Origin: Spirometra erinaceieuropaei
Lineage: Eukaryota; Platyhelminthes; Cestoda; Diphyllobothriidea; Diphyllobothriidae
Direction: 5' to 3'
Length of the DNA stretch: 64,000 bases
Assembly: GCA_902702965.1 (NCBI GenBank)
Contig: CACRXP010000016.1
Span: 2,478,526-2,542,525 of the forward strand
The position numbers and the translations under genes were made by a program. Shown here in pieces: positions 1-12,665 of the stretch (its first letter is position 1; the number at the start of each line of letters is the position of its first letter). The notes beneath the pieces were generated by a model. The model was not told the origin of the DNA. It worked only from the letters and a program-made list of their open reading frames with translations, and did no database searches.

Positions 1-768
1 CAAATATCGAAAATTTCCTTTAAAAACGCTGTCAGGTTGGAAGAACAGGATTCAACATTAGAATGTTCAAGGAAAGTGGGGATAGTAAGAGAAATGCAAG
101 TCTGAAGCATGAGAATGTTTTGGGCGGACGTGTTGCGAACCTTAAACTTTCTCTCAGGCTTGGCAAGCAGTGCACGTTTTGAAGTGGAATAGATTTTTGG
201 AAGGCACAATAAAGTGGAATGGTCAGAACCTGACAATGGAGCCCTGTTTTTTACGCAAAAAAGCTTGCTATGGTTAGTCAGCATATGATCAAGAGGGGCA
301 TCTCCGCGAGTATTAAAGGAGACAAGATCATCGAAGCCTAAAAGTGTAAGGGGACGTAAATTCACGCGATTAAAATCGCCGCATAAGAGAGTAAGATAGT
401 CGCAGGATAATAAAGCAAGTTTTTGTGAGAGGAAGTCGAAAAAACGGGTTAATGCGCCTTCACAGGAAGAGGGGGGAATGTAAATACTAACAAATATGAT
501 GCCTTTAAAGTTACTTAACAAACGGGGCTTACATAAAACAGCGATTACATCAATTAAATCATCAGAGTAAGAAAAAAGGGACTTACAGTCTCTGCACCAA
601 TTTTGATTTACGAAAATGGCAACGCCTCCACCTCTGCCACAAGATAAGGATTTTCTATCTGTTCGAAAGCAGTAGAAGGATGGGGGAGTAATAAGCTGAG
701 AATCAATGTCACTATTAAGCCACGTCTCTTGAAGGCAAACAACTTCAGTTTTGCTGTGTTCTTTTTTT
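1..768 (-). pseudogene. LINE ORF2 endonuclease domain (frame after shift)
   Basis: Continuous minus-strand frame from about 768 down to the window edge, no stop. It nicks target DNA to prime reverse transcription. Endonuclease signatures are read in order: LQETW (720-734, catalytic Glu), GRGGGVAIFV (about 615-645), a FVSIYIPP strand (about 472-495), CGDFN (369-383, Asp/Asn pair) and GSDHS (216-230, terminal Asp-His). All catalytic residues are present. About 70 residues after SDH form the usual linker before the RT. The upstream part of the protein sits in another frame (see next entry). Well-preserved motifs suggest a fairly young copy. Confidence 0.85.
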
Positions 769-1071
769 CGACAAAAGTAACTCCAAATCATGGGTTTTGT
801 TGAAAATAGAACGACAGTTTGTCGACAAGAAGGCAGGAATTGACAATTTGTGATTCGGCTGACGTTTGAATGCGAATTGCCAGCCACAACGGTGTTTTCT
901 ACGATGCATAGGCCGTTGTTGACGAATATTTGATAAAGTCAACACAGAACGATCACAAATACGACATATTGGTCGTAAAGTACAACAGTTTGCATCATGG
1001 TCGTCCGTAAGTGAAATTGACAATTTAATTCCGTTCAAAAGGGTGCTAGCGTACTGTAGAGACGACCTCAT
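745..1071 (-). pseudogene. LINE ORF2 N-terminal segment, frameshifted from the endonuclease
   Basis: 108-codon minus-strand frame that starts with an ATG at 1071 and ends at a stop at 745. Its last part (NCRSIFNKTHDLELLL) is the typical start of a LINE endonuclease, but the continuation LQETW lies in the frame shifted by +1. The break coincides with a homopolymer: T7 on the plus strand at 762-768 (A7 in the coding sense). One extra or missing A explains it. The N-terminal third is Cys/His-rich (CCTLRPICRICDR) and may be a remnant of a zinc-binding segment; that is only a suggestion. Confidence 0.7.
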
Positions 1072-1110
1072 AATCTTAGCTCAGACAAACAAAGGATGCA
1101 AAACAATTCA

Positions 1111-4100
1111 ATATATCGAAGAGAAAAGGCACAGTATTGTACAATTGTAAAAATCCACACGTGAATGGAGAGCTACAAAAATGGCGGCTCAAATTCAAAA
1201 GCCCGCCTGTCAGAATTAAATCGCCTGAGTTGGCCTACCTCGCGTTCGTCTGTATGTAGAAACGGTGTACATAAACAGATCTGGACAGAAACACGACTCT
1301 GTAGTGTGCCATGATTGGCAAACTATAAATACTGCACCTACAATTAAGTACCTTCGATGCTTGACGAACAAACTTCTGGTGCATTTGGTCTACACTTGTC
1401 TTAACACTGTCCGGGTGTGGCAACTTGTCCACTTGAGTGTCCGCAACTCTGCCGTTCCGAAACGTGAGGCTAATAGAACTCTTGTCCCAGCGATCGTGTC
1501 TTCTTCTTCTTTAGGACTGTTTCCTGGGACTCGTCTCTTCGATTCTATTTGACGCATGCCCCGCGGGACACTAAAGAGGCCGCTTTCCCATCGCCGGACG
1601 TGCTAACTCTCTCCAAACCCTTCTCCAAGCCTGAGACGAGCCCGGCGCCATCAAAAAAACTCGGCCCATCGAATCCAGATCATGGTTTTGAGAGCTACCG
1701 GACTGCCAGAAAAAGCAATGCTTAGCCGTGCTTTTACTTTTTATTATTCATTAGGCGCGAGGTTTTTCTTCCTTCCTGAAAATGACAGGACAATGTCGAC
1801 TTAGCATACATTAGGAAGAAAATAAAGCGTCATGCGTGCTGTGATTATTCGCGTTCGGCGGCCTCATTTGCATTACAATGCTGCTTTTTGCGTCAATAGC
1901 GAACTCTCAAGTTGTGTTGGCAAATGGGGCGATAATCGCTCGAAGATTTCGCGCGCCAATGCCGCCTTGTGTGCAGTTCACAGCCTGCAATAACAGCGAA
2001 GGTGATTACTTCGTCTTGGCAAGATTTTTAAACTGAAATGCATTTGTTGCTCGACTGTGACCGCGCGATAACGACACTGATGTTGTCACATCTCGCGTAG
2101 ATTTCGTGCGAGCTACAACTGAAGGACTAGCGCGAGTCCCTTTCCCCACCGCCAGCACTTGTTCGGACATCCGCGTCTGTTCTTCTGACGGCCTTGCCCC
2201 TCCATTTATACGATATTAGACAGACGACACCCTGACGCCTCCTGACGCCATGACAGATTATTCAGACCTATCGTGAAAGTAGCCTAATGGGGGTTAGATA
2301 ACAATGTCTGTTCATCAACTGGCACCTGACGTTTACCTCTAGCATTTGAGCAAACCCTGCTGAGAGCAGCGTAAGAAGGCAGATGACAACTACCAAAACC
2401 TTCTTGACGCACGAGAGTAATTGTTTAATTCTAGGTAGCGGCCGCCGTGCAATTTTGACTAAGTAAGCTCACAAGAAGCAATGTTGGAGGTGATGGCTCA
2501 GTACCCGTTATACTTTGACAGTTCGTGGCTACTCATCGGTTGTAGCTGCTTCATCCACCGTGACAGTGTGATTGCAAACGTCTTTGTTGTTGCTAACGAT
2601 GGACCGATTAAAACCGCATTTAATAGTGCACTTTTCCAGTCCAATGAACGGCAGCTGAAATCCTAACGGATGACTAGACTGTCTACCTGGGTTCTCGGCC
2701 TCGCAAATATGACTATTAATAGAAGACACAAGTGGATCGTATTTACAGAGCCTTTCAGCTAATTAGTCAATGGATGCTTCGGCTGAATGCGACTGAAACC
2801 TTTGTTGCTTCTTCTGTGACTCTGCTGACGATCGTTAGCAAAAACCAAAGACATGCTAATGCATGATTGTACTTGCTCTGTGAGTAGAAATATTTGTGCC
2901 CATTCTACAAAACATCGAATCTTTATAGTTTGTTCACTATGTTTTTAGAATTATTAAACTTGCAAAATGAATGCTTCATATGACTTTCCTCTTAAAGCCC
3001 TGAGAAGATTTATACATGCCTACGTATGTTTACTGCAGCCTGCAAATGACTCGTTTACCATTAGGAGCTGAAAATACGATCTTGGATAAAAGGTATGTGG
3101 GTTGGTGTTGCTTTTATGAATGCCTTTTCTAAAAAGGACTCAAGACTGTGACAACAGCTCCGTGACCCAATATCGGAGTTAAAAGAATGAATTAGGCAGG
3201 ATTTATGGAAGAATGCTAGTGAGTTCTTTACAGTTGTTTGATCAATAGATTCACAGACTGGTTAGAATTTGGAGAAAGGACCTCAATTTGGTAAATGCGC
3301 AGTTAGTTGTTCGTGGTTTGGCTCAGCGGCCAAGTGCGACGGATACAGCCGTTTACCGAGGTCTTCAAATGCGTCAATTACGCGAGCAGCTCGTAAGGAT
3401 TTCGACCTCAAATGCCTCAGGATGCCTGTGCCTAAGCGACTTAGGGACATGTCACTTTTCATTGCGGGAATTTACGACGTGTTCCTCGTGTGCTTACACG
3501 ATCAGCCGGTCGAACATTCCGTAGTAATGAACCTCAGTGGAAGAAATTAAGTCGAGGATGACGTATGTGTTAAGAGAAAAGGACCTACCTTTGATCTACG
3601 AAGATTAGGTTTCAATGAGTTGTTGGAGATTTTTCTCAATTTCATTTTGCATAGTCCATAAGGCACCAATTACCAGGAAAGGCTAGCGCACTTTTAGCCA
3701 GTACATAATGTTTACTTAAAATGTGCAAGTAGCAAGACTTCAACCAATAAAGCTTGGATGTGGGTGTGCAAAGTTCGTCCACTAAATCAGCAAACTCCAG
3801 TTCGAGTTAGTTTGCCGAAACTGACCTTCATGCTGATTACTTTGGTTAAAATATCCGTTGGCAGTCACGACAACGAAACTCCTTCGTGTCATCGTTTGCC
3901 TGCTGATGAAACCCCACTGACATTATTTGCAATCACCAGATCAATAATGCGGAAAATTATAAAATTTTCGTGATTTTTAAAGCGTAAAATAAGCATCGAG
4001 GTAATGCGCAGTTACAGTTCAAAATGGACAGATTATACCTCTTGGAATCATCGGCTTAATGGTGAAAACTCGCATCTTTTGTATTTATCAACTGTTTTAA

Positions 4101-4919
4101 AATATTATTTATCTTAAAGGAATAATGCCTGTCTAGGTGGTTTTGTAGACGAGTAAGTTGTAATAGTCCCCAACGTGTTTATTCCTCTGTTTAGAATAAA
4201 TGCTTTATGACACAACCTTACATACCGTCCTTTGGGCAATTTTTGAAATTAAAATTAGGTACATGAGCGATAAAATTGAGTTAGAATGGAACTAAGCAAC
4301 ATTCAGAATTGGTATCTTTTGGAAAAGTCAACCGTTGTCCATTGTTATCTTTTTAATCAACTTAGGGCATGTCTTCCATACACTTGGACGAGCATAAACT
4401 AGCTCATATCCTTAAATGGAAATTGCTTCATTTACAAAGGAACGTTGAAAGGTTGGACAAGGGCATCAAACTACAGACAAAAAGCCAAGTTTCATTTTCA
4501 TGAAGTCAGAGACATATCACTAATTAAATTACTGGACATCTATGCGTGACAAGGAGAGAAAGGGGTTATTTTGTCTGTGGATGATAAATAGACACCTGGA
4601 TTTTGAAGGTCTGTATGGCCACCATGTAACGGCCATCGAGGGCCGTAAATTGAGCCGTAATGCATAATGGGACGAACAAGTCATTTAAGCTGATCGGTGA
4701 AGGAAAATTTAGCATATTTTCATATTCAGATCGGAAAAACCACGCAAGTTACGAGCAAATAAACATAATAGGAAAAAAGGCGATCCTCGAGAACATTTGT
4801 TTTTTCGATGTCTCTAACTTTCATGCATGTCGCTCCTCAAAGAATGAAGAAAGGCACAACTAATTGCGCTTTTAAAAAGCAACAGAAATACACTCATGTA
4901 AATAGAAGACAGCAGATTT
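1111..4919. other. No gene recognised; one short PLE-A terminal-repeat remnant
   Basis: Short frames only, none with a recognisable domain. Base composition is mixed and slightly GC-richer around 1.4-2.3 kb. Apart from the terminal-repeat fragment at 1435-1553 I see no repeat shared with the rest of the window and no convincing exon. Confidence 0.4.
1435..1553 (+). repeat. PLE-A terminal-repeat (pLTR) remnant
   Basis: Contains CCGAAACGTGAGGCTAAT and the downstream block CTCTTGTCCCAGCGATCGTGT that follow the hammerhead-like core in the other PLE-A copies (about 38.3, 39.5 and 60.8 kb). The CTGATGA half is not preserved here. The extension CCTGGGACTCGTCT...TTCGATTCTATT recurs at 24.03-24.06 kb and, inverted, at 38.22-38.25 kb, so the terminal repeat is somewhat longer than the core block. 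Confidence 0.6.
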
Positions 4920-5925
4920 CCCATCTTAGGAGATGTTGGCCGAAATTCTGAACTGTATCTTCGATTGGAAAAGATAACTTAAGTAGATTTGCATGGCTGA
5001 CGTTTTTGCAGCTTAATCAAAAATTATTTCAATCACATTGGGATGCTGTCTTTAAAACGAGATCCCCCCTGCTCTCTGCAAAATACACTCTTTAACATGG
5101 CTACTTATCCGGTAGCATTTTGTGCACTGTTTCCCGACATTCGCAAAAATTCAAATCTATTTTACAGTAAATATGCCAAAAATATATTTTCTTGTCCTCT
5201 ATCGGCGGCAAATTACGTCTTCTGTAAATCGTTTACTCATACAAAGGGTTTTTCGGTTTTAAAAAATTTTAAGTTATGAGACATTTACGGACGTAAAATG
5301 TCAAACCATCAAGCATCGTATTCGTCCGTTTATTAATACAACCTGTATAGTATATACAATCTTTCAAATTTACCGAAACGTTTCACGAGTGCCTAAGGAT
5401 TTTTTAAATAGCAATACAGATACGATTATTCGACATGTAATGCGTGATATGATATAATAGTAATGATGTTGCTTGTGCGATTTTACACATGGGGGTGATA
5501 GACATTCCGTAATTTGGAAACCCTGAATATGAAGTGCAGCGGCAGATCAGATTCGACATTACCTAGGGATAAAGCAGCCTTTTACGACCGAAAGAAACGC
5601 TTTCTCCAGGTCCACAATTCGAAGATACAATTTGTTGCCAACAGAGCAAAAAATATTTTTGTGCAAATTTTCTATAAAATATATTTGAATTTATAAAGGT
5701 ATTGAACATAAGGATAAAATTTGTAGTATATGAGTAGCCAATTTTTGAAAAAAGTAGCTTTTACAGACGGTCATATAAGGCTTTTTTGAAAGCTAGACTC
5801 CTAACATGACTGAATTGTCCCGGGGGTATGCTGCGCAACAGTAAATTGTACAACCCTACTTAAGTAGCCTTTTTAATCAAAATAACATTTAGGAATTTCG
5901 GCTAACTTTCACGAAATAGCAGAAC
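4920..5925. mobile_element. Fold-back element, diverged copy
   Basis: The left part (TGTTGGCCGAAATTCTG from 4934, then TTCGATTGGAAAAGAT) is the inverted counterpart of the right part (AGGAATTTCGGCTAAC near 5891-5905, preceded by a CTACTTAAGTAG block). The organisation matches the better copies at 6354, 51074 and 53039. Outer ends are eroded so the TACAGT terminus is not visible. Only small AT-rich frames lie inside; no transposase. Confidence 0.6.
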
Positions 5926-6353
5926 TAGGGAACGTGCTGTGGCATGAAGCTAATCATCACTACAAAGAAGGCATGCTAAAGCATTTAAAAATGATGGCAA
6001 GGTTGCAATCGACAACTGCTTTATGCATCTCGATTTATGATAAATAGTCTCACGCTCGACTTTGTATTCTCTCGTCCCGACACGAAAAAGCAGACATACA
6101 TGAATGTAATGACTGATAAACAGGCGATCTAGGTCCAATGGATCTGCAGCCATTACCCCGCCGGCAATCGTCCCAATGTCCCGAAATTTCCGCCAACCAA
6201 CATGTTAACCTATAGATGGCAGGGCTGCAGCAATCAGAACATTAATTACAAAGGATGCGTGCATCGTGCCGATACCCAGAAAGGGATCCAGGATGAAATG
6301 GGGAACTGTTGCGGTTGTCGTCACTCGTGTGAAAAGGCATCAATAAGAAGACT

Positions 6354-7336
6354 TATAGTAGGTGGGCTAACTCATGAACTGTCAACCAAAATGCCGAAAT
6401 GGGTTTTTGTTTAGAAAAGAATAATTAGGTAGGGTTGTAAAACTAATTGTCATACAGAATAATTATATAATGGTTCAGTTACCTCAGGATGCTGACTTTC
6501 GATCAAACGTCTTTATGGCTGCTTGCAAAAACTATTCTGTATAAAAAATAACGTCATAAGTAGCATGTATTTTTCTCACTGACGTTCAATGCTCTTAAAA
6601 ATTCAATTATACTTCATGTAAGACATGCATATAAATATTTATCTCTTTGCTTATTCGGTAGAAAATTACGTTTTCTCCTCATCTTTTACTGGAAAGAAGG
6701 GTAAAATTCGGTTTGTAAAAACTATCTAGTTTCTAAATAATTTTGAATCCGACCGGCCGTTACACTTGGATTCAGGGTTTTCAATTTACAAGCCATAAAT
6801 TTTTCGCGTTCGGAAAATCACACATGTCTTTTCGATATTAAGAAGAGACTATATGGGGTATATAAAATTCAGCCATATTGTTATGTTTACAAGTCCCATT
6901 GTTAAGTGCATATATATGATGTTTTATGAACGGCCATTTCACGATATTAAAAACCAACAATTTTATATTTTTTAAAAACCAAACTATACCCTTTCTTTGA
7001 GTTAAAATTTAAAAAAAGACTCAATTTCCTACCGAATAAGCAACAAAATGAATAGTTTCATGCATGTGTTACATGAAGTATAATTAAATTTTTAAGAGCA
7101 TTGAACATCAGTGAGAAAAATACATGCTACTTATGACGTTATTTTTTACACAGTACAGTTTTTGCAAGCAGCCGTAAAGAAGTTTGATCGAAATTCACCA
7201 TCCTGAGGTAACTGAACCATTATATAATTATGCTGTGTGATAATAAGTTTTACAACCCTACTTAATTATTCTTTTCGAAAAGAGAATCCATTCCGGAATT
7301 GCGGTTGAAATTTCATGAGTTAGCCCACGTACTGTA
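6354..7336. mobile_element. Fold-back element, near complete (983 bp)
   Basis: Begins TATAGTAGGTGGGCTAACTC and ends GAGTTAGCCCACGTACTGTA, which are reverse complements apart from a few changes. The inverted similarity continues inward through almost the whole element: the blocks around 6430-6480 and 7200-7260 (TTATATAATGGTTCAGTTACC versus its complement) and around 6640-6700 and 7010-7070 mirror each other. It is therefore one long imperfect palindrome with a short unique centre. Terminal TA dinucleotides fit TA target-site duplication. No protein is encoded. Confidence 0.85.
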
Positions 7337-10300
7337 AGAAATAGGCGCTGGCCGAGCTTGGTACAGAGGGAGAATTTCAAAGGAGGAGGGATTTGTGCAG
7401 CATAGCAGAACGCAAAAGTGACTTCTTGATAAGCCACGACAAAGGGTTTTCTAATGAAACTGGTGATGCTTGGCTAACGCGTCACTTTGGAAGTGGGGAG
7501 GGGGTTCAGACGAGATCTGAAACTTTGGCCACTCAGAGATCATTGGTTGACCGAGACCAATGATGCAAAGTGTAGTTTAGGTCGATTGAGTAATAAAGAA
7601 CGAAACAAGGCCTGAGAAATTGTTCTAATCGTCCCAGTAAACGGTACTAAATACAAAAACTAACATTTCTTCGAAAAAAGGTTTTTCTTGGACTCTGACG
7701 CTTCACTTTACAGTCAGAACCAGATGACCAGAGTTAAGCCCCTCGAAGCACAAGTCTTCCAGAAAGATGGAAAAGTGCAAAAACAGATAGGCAGACGACA
7801 AAACCGATTTCCTCGAGTTTTGGGTATCTACAAACTAGTTTTTAATGCTCCATGGGATTTGCATGGATCGCAGTCGAAAGTGTTGGCGAATGTGTTTTGT
7901 CCGGTATTCTAATACATTATAATTGTAATTATAATTATAACTGTCCCAGGTTGGTCCCATAGTGTTTTATTGGGGGTTTTGCTTTTGCTCATGAAAGGAC
8001 GGTAGCTTACACTATAAAAACATGCCCGTCCTCATTCAGCTCCTTTTTAGAGGGTTAGGATGTTCATCAAACCACTCTGAAATATGAATTTTAAACCTAT
8101 CGTGTCGTTTTGCCCGTAAGTGCGGATCCTGAATCCATACATGCGCTCGAAGAGGGACAAGTATTCAGTAGTCTGAAAATTTTACTGACAACAAATCTCC
8201 GATTTGCCATCCCTTGTCAAACATAACTCGGCCTCTGATCTCGGTAGACCTGTGGTTTAGACCGAGTTGGTTAGATATAGCGCATTTGAGTCAGTCACTT
8301 GATTATTCCGACTCCAACCGGTGCATTCTAACCTCAGATCACCCAGTTTGGAGTAACCTAGGACAGTCTGATGATGACATTGCAGGCCTCGATTATTTTT
8401 GACAGAAATATTTGTGTAGCTCTTTGCTCTTCAGCTTGCATCAAATTTGCGTATGTAAACACATCTCTGTAAGGTGATCGGCGGCCACATGACCTAGTTT
8501 TGGTTCTCGACACCTTGTCCGAGAGTTGAGTGCAATTTTCTATTGTTGGGCGTCAACATTTGAAATACCTTTTGGCTTCAATAATTAAAACTGATGCCGT
8601 TTCTAAAAACCGCTCACCCGCGTGCTCTTTACCTGGTCAGCACTTCGCGGTTCGTGAGTGTAGGGTACCTTGGCCCCTTATTCTCATCCATACTTATTAA
8701 GCTTAACGTAAAATGCAATTTTTTGATCTTGAGAGGCTCTTACTGAAAGGATAATCAATAATCACTAAAAATGTTATCTTGGCGAATTTGATACTGGCGG
8801 TTGCCCAGTCTACATTTCTACACTTGGCATGCGGAACTATTAACGCATACAAATTATATTTAAACGGGCACGTTCAAATTTGACACTTTTTAAATTTGAC
8901 TTGTAGTACATAAGGACACAGAAAATACAATTAATAATGTGGTAGTTGAAATCTTAATAAAAATCCAAGGTATCTGGAAAGCTGTGCAATTTACTCATTA
9001 GTTTAAGACCATCCGTAAAAAAGCTTCTTTCTCAAGCAGCATCTCTTTTTAAGTTACCTTTTCCAGTTATATTTCCGACTTTTGACAAAATAAACGCTGT
9101 GTTTCATTGAGGCGACTTCTTACATTAATTTTCCATCACAAACTTCGCAGCTGATTTTTCACACTGCATAAATCTGGCGAGATAGGATGTGATTAAAGGC
9201 GCAATTTTTGGGAAAACAGGAGCTTTCTTTTTTTACAAACGCAGGTTGGCAAAACTATGCAATTTTTTTTCCAAAGCTTCACTAATAACGCCTAGAGGCA
9301 ATCCCTTTTTTAAGACAACTACAAGTTAAATGCATATGCAAATATCTCAAACGCAATTAAACCCCCTTTTTAACAACCACCTTGAATTTCAGACAGGCTG
9401 TAAGATGTAAGGCTCAGCTTTTCTCAATACATAATTCAGAAACAGAACAGGAATAGCATTCATTTTCCATAAATATTAAGTGCTCAAAAGGTCACTTAAG
9501 GGTGCATATATGATCGCCCAAACGGGACCTACCAGAAAGCATGCACAACTAACGGGATACCAATAAAATAATAATTGTAGTTCTTTCGCAGTTACAGAAA
9601 ACCGTCAACATCTTTCATAGTGGTGAAAAAATAAGCGCAGTGTTTAAATTTTACCCTTGCCTTTTCTCGAGAAGAAGGAGCAAAGAGAATGAGCATCTGT
9701 CGACAAAATGCTCGAATAAAGTACGTTTTGAAGACATAACTTTATAGGACAGACTTTTGAATTTGACACATGTCTATTCACCCTGGGATGTTGCCACTAA
9801 AGCAAATTTTTATCCAAAGTTAGCTCTAGTGGTAAATTTTATACCGATATTGACAGAACGTTCGAAATGAGATTTCGATCAAGAAAGATTGCTTAAGTGT
9901 GTGTATAATATTTATTATTATAGAGATTAATCTCATAATATTCTTTGTCTCTAAATCCGTACTTGATTAGATTGATTATTTAAATCGTTTTAATCAAATA
10001 GTGTTTTTAGAAAAGGTTACAAGAAAATGCTTTTTTATGCTCATTGTACAGCGAATTACGTCCTTTTAAATTAGTACCTAAAAAGGTATTTTTGACCATA
10101 TAAAGGTTGTAATTATGAGATTCTTTTTGGAGGTCCAAAGTCCACTCCAAAAACACCGTAATTTTGCGTTCACTAATGTTGCTTATATGATATACGATCA
10201 AGTACATATCCACCGCAAATTTATATTGACCCTATAAGGTATACTGTTATTGGAGTAGAGCAGTGTATGATTTTCTTCCCACGGGAATTAAACGGCCTGT

Positions 10301-10429
10301 GGGCTAAGAATTCTAAGCAAGAATGCGACGGCAGGAAAGGCTCAAAATTACTCATAAATTAAAAAAGTTATAAAAACCAAAGACACCCTATTTGAGTGTC
10401 ATCTGTAAAGAAGACATGCTTTGTCGCCT
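7337..10429. other. No gene recognised
   Basis: AT-rich sequence with short frames in all six frames. A run of alternating TTATAATTA around 7918-7940 is a simple-sequence patch. No shared repeat or exon that I can support. Confidence 0.35.
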
Positions 10430-10640
10430 AATAAGTACAAGAAATCAGGTTTCTGTGCATTTCGCCGCAAAACATATTTTGGTTTATAAGTGCATCGGAA
10501 ATCGATAGAAATAATACATATTACTCAAAGAGTCATTGTGAGATCAAGTGCAGTTTTTGCTGGTGGCCGTAAAAGAGCACATTAAAAAGTGCAACATACT
10601 GGCGTGTCTTAAATATTATGGGATTATTCCATATGGAAAA
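10430..10640. repeat. Possible eroded fold-back element arm
   Basis: The order of blocks (a GCATCGGAAATCGAT-like stretch, TACTCAAAG..., GTGCAGTTTTTGC, GGTGGCCG) follows the right inner arm of the fold-back family, at much lower similarity and without terminus. Confidence 0.35.
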
Positions 10641-12559
10641 TTATTCAAATAATCCTTCCTGATTAAAACCGTATTCCAGCATTTCTGTGGTTTTGATTGA
10701 GATCGACCGTTAATTGCATGATCCACATCCGGTAAATTCTACAGAAAAAACAGAAAAAGGACGTTCAAGAGCATGCTGCTTTGGTATAGACCGTTAAAAT
10801 TTTTTAATTTAGTGTCTATAGTGACCACACATAAGCCTTCGTTTCGAGAAACTGTTCAGTACGCCGATAAGCGCGTATATGTTTAGGCTTTCGAGGCCTC
10901 CAAGAAGCCGCCATCCTCAGAAAGCAAATTGCAACAAAAAGGGAGGAGGTTTTTTGATATGGAGAAAATCTCATATTCATGCTTGTATCCGCTTATTTTT
11001 TTCTCGTTTTTGTCGACTGACAAACATTGCGAAATGTAAACTTGTGAAAGTGTTATTTCTTTTTCATTCCTATTAAAAATCGCCATCAAAATACTCTTTC
11101 TTTTAATCTGTAGCATCTCAAAAAATGAAAATCCGAGAAACCTTACGTTGAACTCTCTTAAGATTAGTCAGACATCTGAAAGTTGACTAGTTGTCATATT
11201 GAGTTCTGCAAAAATATTATTTAGGAAGGGTTCTAGAGCGGACTATTTTCTGTGCAATTTAACTTATTTAGTTTTTTGAATGAACTGATTTTATTTATTT
11301 TATTAATTTGAGCTTACCCACCTCACATTAATCTTTCACCTTTGAAAATGTCCACTCTATCTGGTGAAGGTATTATTTCTACGCAGTGTAATATTTCTTT
11401 CAAAACTCAAATATCTTTAGTAAACTAAGTATGATTTATTATCGACTGAAGTGTTTGCCAATGTATGTGAGCCGGTTAAAGGATGGATAATAAATATTTG
11501 TAAATTAAAGAATATTTCATGATCCACGTCGCCTATTTCAACCAGAAGTCAACTAGTAAACAGCGGCCTGTAGGTTTATGCTTGAGACATTCCGGTTAGC
11601 CTCATAAGCAACCACTGGGAAATAAAGTGAGCATCAAAGGCACGTATTTTCTCCATAAATTTTAAACACCCGCATGAATAAGTCAAAGGCATATTTTTAA
11701 TTTTTTTGAGGCAAATTGGAACATTAATTTTTTTGAAGAAAGGGAATACTTCTTTCCTCAAAAAAGTGTGATTATATATCGTTATTTGGGCTTGCATAAT
11801 GCGCCTTATGTTCAGGTATGCACTGGTTTGCCGATAATGCTTACAGAATTTTGAGTTAGAAGTTTCCGAAAAAACGGAAGTCCTTCAGCAGCATCACTGT
11901 GTACTAATATAAAACTGTCATGGGAAAAGCGCGTCGTCTGTAACTTGCAGGGCATAAAAGAGGGGAGGTAAGAGTCCTAGTTTTGTTTAAGTGCACACAA
12001 AACCTCCTAGACAGCTTCAAAACCGAGATAATTCATTTCATAAAGCACAGAAATTAATGCAAAAAACTTGGTTTTACATACGTCCTTTCCTGCAAAAGTG
12101 ACTATATTTATACAGGTAAATCAATAAATGGTAGACAAGAACATTGCTGAAACATGTCATTGTTCCTGTATAATAAACAAAACAACTCAATAAATGTTCA
12201 CCAAAAGCCGTCTGGTCTGCTGCGTACGAAAGAGAGTTGTGCTCCGTTCGATGTCATTCGTTAACGAAATTTCATAATAATTTAAATTACTTTTGGAAAA
12301 TAGTTATAAAACTTGAAGGCCTTTTTGTGGATTTTTATGTTTACTGCCAACTATGCTGTAACGCATCTATTGGGAAGTGCGCTTGGAGTTGCGAGCAGAA
12401 TCTGTCAAGTGCAGGTACACTCATTGATCACAATATCATCCTGGTGTCCCCCCGGATGTGATGGTTGACGATTTTAGGACTAGTTGCTTCGCCTACGCTG
12501 TTCAGTCTCCTGTTTAAACTTAAACTCATCCGACTGTATATTTCATTATTACACTTCGT
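10641..12559. other. No gene recognised
   Basis: AT-rich, short frames only. Nothing repeated elsewhere in the window was seen. Confidence 0.35.
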
Positions 12560-12665
12560 CTATGCAAGTGTACTTTGTCCTAAACATTCAGGCTCGTACA
12601 GGAGTCCATCGTCTGAGGTAGTAGCAGCAACAGAACAAGCGACAGTCATAATGCATGTAGGCCAA
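12560..12665 (-). repeat. PLE-B 3' terminal-repeat remnant
   Basis: On the minus strand, just downstream of the PLE-B stop codon, lies CAGACGATGGACTC ... GAGCCTGAATGTTTAGGAC. This parallels the PLE-A terminal repeat (CTGATGATGGGTTC ... ATCCGAAACGTCAGGC) in position, spacing and stem sequence: GGACTC pairs with GAGCC. It is best read as a decayed relative of the hammerhead-bearing pLTR. Confidence 0.5.

Larger units (their letters stand above)
1..1110 (-). mobile_element. LINE (non-LTR retrotransposon), 5' part, running off the window
   Basis: Minus-strand non-LTR retrotransposon fragment. The 5' end lies near 1110 and the element continues past base 1, so the reverse transcriptase is outside the window. 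What remains is the N-terminal segment, an apurinic-type (EEP) endonuclease domain and the start of the linker towards the RT. Between about 1110 and 1435 upstream of the coding part I see no further recognisable domain, only possible 5' UTR. The arrangement endonuclease-then-RT is that of CR1/Jockey-like LINEs; which clade cannot be decided without the RT. Confidence 0.85.

Noticed and set aside
762..770. Programmed frameshift at A7 in the LINE
   Set aside because: The shift required is +1, whereas the A-AAA-AAG heptamer would support -1; a simple indel is more economical.
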